Below are positions 18,328 to 25,369 of a stretch of 25,369 nucleotides of DNA, one piece after another. Numbering within the stretch: the first letter of the stretch is position 1; every line of letters starts with the position of its first letter. The notes below the pieces were generated by a model. That model was not told the DNA's origin. It saw only the letters and a list, made by a program, of their open reading frames with translations, and did not search any database. The translations under genes were made by a program, and so were the position numbers. The DNA is from Ettlia oleoabundans (lineage: Eukaryota; Chlorophyta; Chlorophyceae; Chlamydomonadales): the NCBI GenBank assembly GCA_019693395.1, contig JAAMXP010002564.1:1-25369 (forward strand), in the 5' to 3' direction.

Positions 18328-21033
18328 ATGCCCAACTTCGAGGGGCCCCTCACGGTCACCGGCCTATACGTCAGCGCCCTGCTCTCAGGAGGTAACTTTG
18401 GTGTCTATGCGATGTACCAATGGCCGGTGAGTGCACCGCTTTCACTGAGGCAGGTACAACGCTGCCTCGAGTGCGTCGGCGGCGTTGTGACGGCTCACGG
18501 CCTATCCATCAAGCTTACATGCTTGCAGAGCGCGCGAGAAGTCTTGAACAGGAGCGGCGGGAGCAACCGCAATGGCAACAACCCGCCCGCTGCCTGCGCT
18601 CCAGCAATCCGCCCGCCGCCGCCACCTAGGGCCTCCCTCCGCAGTCTGCTCCGCCGCCTGTATTGTTCAAACTTCGCCCCTGCAGCTGTCAGGCATGTGC
18701 ATGCAGGTGGGTATCACCACTGGTGTGGGCCGGTTGCTGCTAGCATAAAGTGTGTAGTCTGGCTGTCTAATCAATTGTTGGGTGCTCACCACCGTGACCC
18801 AGTTGAGCGGCGACCCAGTTGAGCGGCAACAGAAGGGAGTCCACCTGTTGTTGGGTGCATCAATATCCTGACACAACTTCAATGACCCCTTCCAGTTGGC
18901 TCCCCACCTGCAGGCCCGGCGGTGGAGTTGCTCACCAGCCTGGATGTGGCACCACGGATCTTCAGACACCTCTCCCTGTATGACAAGTGAGCACGAGGGG
19001 CTGGGGTGCAATACCTGTCCTCCTGTCTTGTTGCCATTGGTGATCACCTCCGCTCAGCCCACAAGCTAAAGCTGCTGCAGTCAGCTCTTGGACGCCGCAT
19101 GCACTGCAATAATGAAAGGCATCAGCTCCCATTCTGTGCAGGTTAAGCCTGCGAGCTACCTGCCTTGCACTGAAACAGGCCAGCGATACGTTTTTTGACA
19201 CATGGTTCACTGACATTGTTGTGAGAGTGTCACCCGGTGTTACGAACGTAGAAGCTTTCGCAACGTGGCTGCGTGAGCATTTTGATCGCCAAGGTAAGCA
19301 CTCGGATTGCATGCACCATTTGTGACACTGTCGGTTGGGAACTGTGCAGGTTAATGCTCTTTGTGCATGGGCAGAAAGTGTGCATCTGCATGCATGCACA
19401 CAACTAGACCCTAGGAAGCAACCACACAATCAAACCCCAGGAGGTAATTTAAAGGTGGAGCAACAGGTTTTTTTATTGTTTCGATGTGGGTGCAGTGCAT
19501 TTAGACATTTCGCTGTCGCCGAAGCCCGCTGCCCACTTGTGCAGCTTGGAGGAGGTCTTTGCCAGCCTTGCTGCCTTGCCGGCCTGCCTGGTCAGATCCT
19601 TGGCTAGCCCACAGGATGCTGTTAGCCTCACACGAATTTCTTGGAAACCAGAAGTCCCATTGACAGCTGCCAACAGATTCACAGCACTGACGTCGCTTGG
19701 GCCCTGCAACACACGCGGTGACGTCTCCATCCTCTGGCAGCTAACCTGCTTAAGGCAGCTCTCCCTCACGGCAAGCTTTCAGCTGACACGCAGCTGGCTA
19801 GCGCTTCGTGCATTGAGTCAGCTGCAGCGCTTGAGTCTGCAACTGGATTCGCCGCCTAGCGACGTATTCCCTGATGTGGCACATTCACTGACAGCCCTAA
19901 CGGGCCTGACGTTCCTGGCTATCACGGGCACAGGTTACGATTTGGACCCTGTACATTTCTTACGCCCTCACCACCTCCACACGCTGCGGCAGCTGCAGCA
20001 TTTGCGCCTGGAGCACATTTCAAGCGGGAGGGAGATGGCCGCAGCACGGCGTTATCTTACAGCTCTCACCCTGCTGCGTTTCATTGGACCCAGCTGGCCT
20101 AAGGATTCCATCGGTAGCCGTGAATCTGCCAACTGGGAATCCTTGGGCAGACTGGCGGCACTGCAAGACCTCCATTTGGAAAGCTGCGCCTTGCACCAGT
20201 TGCCAGCAGGTGTCTCGACGCTTTCACGACTAGCAAGGCTGACCCTTTATGACACGCTGCAGCTCAGTGGCTTGCACTACTTGGCCTCGCTTCAAGGGCT
20301 GACCTCCCTGGACATCGAATGTCACAGGCAGGCGCTGCGGCAGTTGCCTGCCTTAAGTCAGCTTCAGCAGTTGTTCATTCTAGAGCCTAGGCTGACCGCC
20401 TTGTCTAAGCAGCTGGTGTTGATGACAGCCCTGACCCGGCTAGAAGTGGTCGGTACCCTGCGTGGGGCAGTGCACGGTGCATGGCACTTGAGGCAGCTCA
20501 CGAGCTTGCTGGAGCTGGATGTCAGCAATATTTGTTGGGACAGAGTGCATGGCGAGCTACCGACGTTGACTGCTTTGACAAGACTTTCCCTGCGAGGGGT
20601 TTTTGGCATTGACAGCTGCAACAACAGCCTCGCCTATTTGTCGCGGTTGAGAGAGCTGGATGTTGATTCGTGTTGTATTGGGGCGGTGCCTGAACAGCTT
20701 TCTGTTTTGACGTCTTTGACGCGACTAAATCTCTCCGACAATTATCGTCTTGGAGTCGGAGGCGGCTGGCATCACCTGCGGCCCTGGACATGCCTGCTGG
20801 AGTTGGACTTGGAATATTGCTCCCTGGAAGCAGTGCCGCAGCATCTGTCGACGTTGACTGCTCTCACCTGCCTCAAGTTGAGCCACAACGACTGGTTTCT
20901 AGACGCCAATTCCTGGGAGCACCTGCTGCCGCTAGCCTGCCTTTGCAGATTGGAACTGGAGCATATGCCAATGCACGTGAAGTGTGCTGCAAGGCGTGCA
21001 CTTCCTGGGAAGGAACATCTGATTCCTATATAG
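18328..21033 (+). CDS. F-box-like / leucine-rich-repeat protein, copy B
   Basis: Proposed exons: 18328-18426 (ATG, MPNFEGPLTVTGLYVSALL, donor GTGAGT), 18529-18706, 18914-18986, 19142-19293, 19496-21033. They total 2040 nt (679 aa) with all phases closing. Exons 3-4 give the F-box-like part (ELLTSLDVAPRIFRHLSLYD, LSLRATCLALKQASD). The last exon encodes leucine-rich repeats (LTALTRLSLRG, QLSVLTSLTRLNLSDN). Copy B has no ATG in its F-box exon, so translation must begin upstream, supporting the first two exons as coding here. Exon 2 is Pro/Arg/Ala-rich and not recognisable. The start could instead be GTG/ATG variants near 18310. The protein is paralogous to copy A and is likely an SCF substrate receptor by architecture (inference). 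It ends at KEHLIPI, the likely ancestral C-terminus. Confidence 0.7.
18796..18827 (+). repeat. 16-bp perfect tandem duplication in an LRR copy B intron
   Basis: GACCCAGTTGAGCGGC occurs twice back to back inside the intron between exons 2 and 3 of copy B. It is a recent slippage or repair product. Confidence 0.85.
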
Positions 21034-21953
21034 CAGCTGCAGTATATAGTTATTTACTGATCGAAGCCAGGCTGGTGCTCGATAGTGTTGTCTTTGCACC
21101 ATGTACTGCTATAGCTCCCAGCTTGATTCTCACAACTATACTCTAGAGTGTGGTGAATCATGTCGTTACGACTGTTTGCTTGCTCAGCTTTGTTCCCAGT
21201 TGTTGCACGGTGTTTTTGACCCTGTCTGATTGCATTGAGTGCTCACCACTTCAAGCGAGCTACATTGATGAGGCAGTAGGCAATGCAGCAAGTGGCGGTG
21301 CAGCGAGTGTCGTGTGGCTCAGCAGCACTTGGTTTGGAGGTAAGGCAGGCGGGTAGTCCAATAGGCCCCGGAAGAAACTGAAGTGGATTGGGCATATAGG
21401 GAGGGGTGAAAGGTGATGAGGCACATGGCACCTACCATAGATGTCTCTCTGCGGCTATGCTAATGGGGAAAAAATGCAAGGCTAAAGCAAAGGGGCGAAG
21501 CAATGCTGGGGTGTAGGGTGCCTACTAGCCTGAGGTCAGCGGGCAGCGGGACAAGCCTCTAGGCAAGGTTCAATCCTGTTGTGTGGCGGGGCTGCAGCGT
21601 ATGCAGGCACACACTGTAACAACTGGGGGGGAATCGTTCCACATGTTGTGGCGGGACAGGGAGGGGGAAGGGGTTGGGAGCCTGGTGGCCACCGTGGCTT
21701 TTAAGCAAAAGTAGAGCCACACTGATATGAGGGAAGCAGAAAAGAAGGGAGGGGACAAGAAAGGGGCAGGGAAACGAACGGTGTCAGGTTGAAGTGGTAG
21801 GAACAGGGGAGTGGGTTGCAGAGCGAGGCATAATGGGAGCATGCGCAGCAGGGGCCTCACTGTGGTTGCAGGGGAGAAAAATGAAAGGGTCAATGAAGGG
21901 AAAGTGGGAAGGGCCGCGTGCCGCTGCAGCAGGTAATGTGCAGCAGCTTTCCT

Positions 21954-21958
21954 TTACA
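21954..21958 (-). terminator. Candidate TGTAA signal for the minus-strand CXC gene
   Basis: TTACA on the plus strand is TGTAA on the minus strand, about 725 bases after the CXC gene stop codon. It would imply a long 3' UTR; nearer non-consensus sites are possible. Confidence 0.3.
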
Positions 21959-22330
21959 TTGCGGCTGATAACCAGCAGAGGTGGGCTGGCAAGGCTGCTG
22001 CCCCAAAACTGCTTTCCTGCCTGCCTGCCTGCAGGGCTACCTGTTGCCGTTGCTGCAAGCTGGGAAGGTTGTGCTGGGTTGCAGGCTGGCTGCTGCTTGA
22101 CATAGGGTGAAGGGAGGGCTGTGCAGGGAGGAAGAGGGCAGAAAGAGAGGGCGAGGGAGAGAGGCAGTGTGTGGCATCATGCAATCAGTCAGGGCAATCA
22201 GTCAGGGGTAAGATAGGGTCCGGCACGGGTCGTTTGTCGTAACAGGGATTGCTTGCTGCGAGGTGCGTGCTGTGGGGCTGGTAACACAAGTGGACAGCTC
22301 CGACCGCGGCACCAGAATGAAAGAGCGTAT

Positions 22331-22349
22331 GTGTGTGTGTGTGTGTGTA
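22331..22349 (+). repeat. (TG)n microsatellite
   Basis: A dinucleotide run in the intergenic or 3' UTR region upstream of the CXC gene's end; length variation is expected. Confidence 0.9.
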
Positions 22350-22683
22350 TGTGGGGCCTGCATGGTGTGTATGTACAAGGCGGAGAGCGGCTATCTGGCC
22401 TGCTGCATTGGGTAGAGGTCCTGTTGCAATGCTATCTATGTTAGACTGTGGAGGGGACTGCCTACTGCATCGACGCTGCAGGGCGCTGCGCACACAAGGG
22501 TGAACGTGGCGGCGCAGGGAAGCTGAGGCACGGCGGCAGCTTGGCACCGTATGTACTGCCTGCCTGCCTGCCTTCCTGGCTGAGCGGCCGGCTGGTCAGC
22601 TGCCTGTGATCCAGGGCAGGCAGCCGCCTGGCAGCTTCCCCGCCAGGGAGCTGGATCTCCTGTGCCTGCTGCATCTCACGCCG

Positions 22684-25327
22684 CTACATGAGCGCGGCAG
22701 TCATGGTGCGCGCTGGTTTCCTCTTGGTGGGTGTGGCCCGCACACTGCCTGGCCGGGAGTTGGGCTTGGAGCCACCCCCTGCACCTGCCGCCGCCGCTGC
22801 TGCTGCTGCTGCCACCGCGCTGGCTGCTGCCGTGCTATTGGCATCAACAGCTGGCAGAAGCTTCTCAAGGGCGGAGGCGCCCGCGGAGGCGACCCCTGCT
22901 CCCGCTGCCGCCGCTGGTGTGTCGAGAGCGAACGCAAAGTCGGCGGCAGCGGCGGCGGCGGCCGCCGCCGCCGCTCGCGGCGTGCTTTGGGCGCTGCTGC
23001 TGCCGCTTCGGTTTGCGAGCTTGAAGGTGAAAGAAACTCCTGCACCCGCTGCTGCAGCTGCCTCAATGTTGCTGCCTGTTGCAGCCCCAGGTGCAGCGGG
23101 GCCCACCAAAGCAGCCACAGGGGTGGGGTGCGAGGGGCCTGCACCGCCCTCACCGCTGCCGCTGCTGCTTCCTTCGCCAACACCCGCCGCTCCAGCATCG
23201 GCGGCTTGGAAGGCTGCGAGGGCTGGCATAGGGAGTGGCGGCGGCGGAGGGGCTCCGCTGCTTGGCGGCTGCAGCATGAAGGGCAGCATCATTGGTCCAT
23301 TGCCGCCTCCCTCGGCCTTAAAGGCGCCAGGCTGCAGCAGCGGGAAGAGCAGCGGCGCGGCAGAGGAGCCCCCGCCGGCGTCTTTGGCACTTGCTGCTGC
23401 TGCGGCGGCGGCGGCAGCCGCCCCCGCAGAGGCGTGTGCCTGTGCCATGGCTGCCTGCAGCGCCGCCGCCTGCGCCGCCTTGAGCTGCTGAGCCAGCGCG
23501 GTGTTGCCGGCCGACAGGCGGGTCGCGTGGCGGGTGGTGACGGTGGGCTGGGGGGCGTTGGCGCGGGCCCGCTTGCCTGCAACACAAGTAGTATGAAGAG
23601 CCAGGGCCGGGCCGGGTGAGGGTTCAGTGCAAGCAGTGGGATATAATTTGTACTGGCAGGCCCCACAAATTTACTACAAGCAAAGTAGGAAAGGCGAAGA
23701 CACCTGGCTGGCAGCAAAGCAGGTCAGAAGCAGAGCAGGCGAGGAGCCAACTTGCATATCGTATGGCAACCCTCCGCTGGGTCACTCACTTGCGCCGCCG
23801 GCGCCGGGTGGCCGCCGCGCCGCATGGCCCGCTGTGTTGTGGCAGCTCTCGCACTTGCAGTGCTCTCCACAGGGCACGCCCGCCTACAGAAAGGCAGATT
23901 TAAGAGATGAATGTGTTGTTGATTGTTGTGTTGTCGACTGATGAGCGTGCGTCGTATGCGCTAGCAACACGAGGAATATACTAATAATAAAGGTCGTTTG
24001 CCCCTTACACCAGTCAAGAGACGGGCACACCAACACGGGGTTGAGCAGAGGAGGGGAGAGGGCAGCTAGTATGTAGGCTGGAAGCACCCGCAAAAAGCAT
24101 GCAAACCAGCACTTGCACAAGAAAGTAACCCAGCCAGCCTGCTAATATAGCTTTCGGCAAAGGCAACAGCAACCCACCTGGAAGCTCTCAGTACTTGTTC
24201 ATGCAACCCACAAATCAATCAGCAAAATACAATCAGCAAACGCCCCCACCTGGAAGCACTCGCAGTACTTTTTCATGCAATGGCTCTTCCTGCAGTTGCA
24301 GCCGCGGCGGTGCTGCCCCCCCAGCGCGGGATCCGCCTCAATCTGCGGTGGGAGAGGCAGATGGCGGCTTCTTCTTTCAGCTCGTTTCAACCTTTCAGCT
24401 TGTGTGTGAAGTGTTTTGGTTGGGTTCAACAAACTTAATCTGCGCTAGTCTGGCCTGGACTGGACAGACTAGGTTGACATAGACGGAATACAGCTGACCA
24501 GACAAGACGAAGAACCAAAGGGATCCGGGATCAACAACAGGGGGTAGGCAGTCAATTGAGGTCCGGATGGAGCACCACAGGATGGAACGACAGTAAATAA
24601 GGAAGCGGGCCGGCTGAGGCTCAGGACATGCAGCAGCCGCAACAGGCAGAGGCGCGTCTCGCAGGCAGCACACCCGCGTGCCCGGGGCTATCAAACCCAT
24701 CAGCAGCGGCGGTACAAAGTGAACCGCATGCAAGTACGTGTCACACATACAGCCACCCACCTTCTGAACAAACGCATGACCACAGCAACCAGCGGCAGAC
24801 GTGCATCTCACAAGCAAGGTAAACGCCACTTGCGCAGGGACCAAACTCATTATCAAATGAAACCCCTGCACCTAGGCATCAGACGCGCCCAGCCACCCAC
24901 CTTCTGCACGAAGGCGTTCGGGTTGCGTTGCTTGATGGCGTCCCGCTGCGCCTGCACAATTTGCCTGCAGACGCAGGCAGGTCGTGGTGGCGGGATGAGG
25001 CAGATGTGAGCGTGGTGCCATGGTGTGAGCGGCGCAGCTTACCACACACCACATGCACCATCCCGCGCCTGTTTGCTGATATGCAAGTCCTGCCCCAAAG
25101 CCCATCTGTAATGTAAGTGTGACATTGCATCAGTTGACTGTATGTGTGTGGTATGGCTGGCTGTATGTACGTGAAAAATGAAGCAAAGCTCCAAAGTTGC
25201 GCACCTATTCTCGGGCTTGTTTGCGCAGGCGGCGCAGGAGCACGCGGGCCCGCAGTAGCTGCCGTTTGCAAAGCAGTCGCAGTAAAGCTTCAGGCACTTG
25301 CTCTTCTTGCAGTTGCACTTCTTGGGG
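22684..25327 (-). CDS. Tesmin/TSO1-like CXC DNA-binding protein (LIN54/CPP family), 3' part
   Basis: Family role: CRC-domain proteins bind the CHR-type promoter element TTYRAA; LIN54 does so in the DREAM/MuvB cell-cycle complex, and plant TSO1 acts in division and development. Exons on the minus strand: 25327-25205, 24964-24901, 24342-24250, 23883-23790, 23576-22684. They encode 421 aa with phases closing; the 5' part lies beyond the window. CXC-1 ([16 protein letters not shown], then [12 protein letters not shown]) and CXC-2 ([16 protein letters not shown], then [12 protein letters not shown]) keep the full C-x-C-x4-C-x3-Y-C-x-C-x6-C-x3-C-x-C-x2-C spacing. Each keeps the tyrosine that enters the minor groove in LIN54. 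The linker carries RNPNAF, the conserved RNPxAF element. The last exon is a low-complexity Ala/Gly/Pro/Ser tail with several polyalanine runs, ending TMTAALM. CXC-2 is split by an intron after its YCECFQ. Nuclear location is expected. Any cell-cycle role here is inferred. Confidence 0.9.
22948..22975. repeat. 28-bp perfect GGC/GCC palindrome in the polyalanine tract
   Basis: AGC(GGC)n followed by (GCC)nGCT forms a perfect inverted repeat with no spacer, centred between 22961 and 22962. It lies inside the CXC gene's last exon, where it encodes alanines. It could extrude a stable hairpin and is a likely hotspot for length change. Confidence 0.8.
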
Positions 25328-25369
25328 CTGCATGTGCGAGCGGCGGTGGGGTGGGGTTGGAGGGATGGG

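Larger units (their letters stand above)
18086..21490 (+). repeat. Tandem duplication unit B (F-box/LRR gene plus flanks)
   Basis: This is the second, head-to-tail copy of the roughly 3.4-kb unit described at 14600-18085. It retains the complete upstream exon set and the ancestral-looking donor after the first exon. Confidence 0.75.
21034..22683. other. Intergenic region between LRR copy B and the CXC gene
   Basis: No coding region is supported in these 1650 bases. Up to about 21490 it is the 3' flank of the duplicated LRR unit. TGTAA at 21615-21619 could serve LRR copy B, though it is 580 bases from the stop. The rest is G-rich on the plus strand, with purine-rich stretches (about 21640-21930 and 22100-22175) and a (TG)n tract. 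It presumably contains the long 3' UTR of the minus-strand CXC gene. Confidence 0.45.

Noticed and set aside
22688..23491. Long plus-strand open frame (267 codons) opposite the CXC gene's last exon
   Set aside because: It is Ala/Pro-rich antisense of GCN-type alanine codons. The minus strand carries the recognisable family protein with clean splice joins.
22606..23619. 337-codon plus-strand open frame
   Set aside because: Arg/Gly/Cys-rich antisense of low-complexity coding sequence; no domain and no splice logic.

Overview
The window is nuclear DNA of a green alga, probably a core chlorophyte (Chlorophyceae-like). The genes are dense, GC-rich and split into many short exons by spliceosomal introns that nearly all end in TGCAG. 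TGTAA, the usual chlorophyte polyadenylation signal, follows several reading frames. The recognisable proteins are eukaryotic housekeeping proteins with plant-like architecture. There is no sign of operons, CRISPR arrays or prokaryotic features. I worked out exon borders by eye, joining protein-family matches at GT/AG sites and checking that the reading phase closes across each join.

Layout. (1) 43-2148, plus: the 3' part (7 exons) of N-acetylglucosaminyltransferase I (MGAT1/GnTI), the Golgi enzyme that starts complex N-glycan synthesis. (2) 2543-5391, minus: a complete 9-exon TSG101/VPS23 (ELCH-type) ESCRT-I subunit with UEV domain, coiled coil and steadiness box. (3) 6038-11488, plus: a 20-exon splicing factor 1 / branch-point-binding protein (SF1/BBP). 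It has a UHM-ligand motif, KH-QUA2 domain, one CCHC zinc knuckle, two tandem RRMs and a proline-rich tail. TSG101 and SF1 are divergent and share a 646-bp upstream region. (4) 12439-13084: a possible small gene or gene relic. (5) 13081-14447: an ankyrin-repeat pseudogene broken by at least four frameshifts. (6) About 14.6-21.5 kb: a head-to-tail tandem duplication of about 3.4 kb. Each unit carries an F-box-like plus leucine-rich-repeat gene and its flanks. (7) 22684-25327, minus: the 3' part of a tesmin/TSO1-like CXC (LIN54-family) DNA-binding protein with both CXC motifs and a long alanine-rich tail.

The window therefore has a conserved housekeeping half (glycosylation, membrane sorting, splicing) and a faster-evolving half of repeat proteins (ankyrin, F-box/LRR) showing duplication and decay, followed by a cell-cycle-type transcription factor. 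The most interesting points are in the SF1 gene. It encodes two related RRMs where plant SF1 is generally described with one. Its own pre-mRNA has an intron without GT-AG ends, a GC-AG intron, and a duplicated, degraded copy of a 3' splice site. Such a set of weak signals in the gene for the branch-point recogniser would suit autoregulated splicing, but this is inference. The LRR pair also shows clear divergence between copies: a lost donor site, a new start codon, a lost stop codon and a frame-preserving retainable intron. I see no wholly new multi-gene system here.
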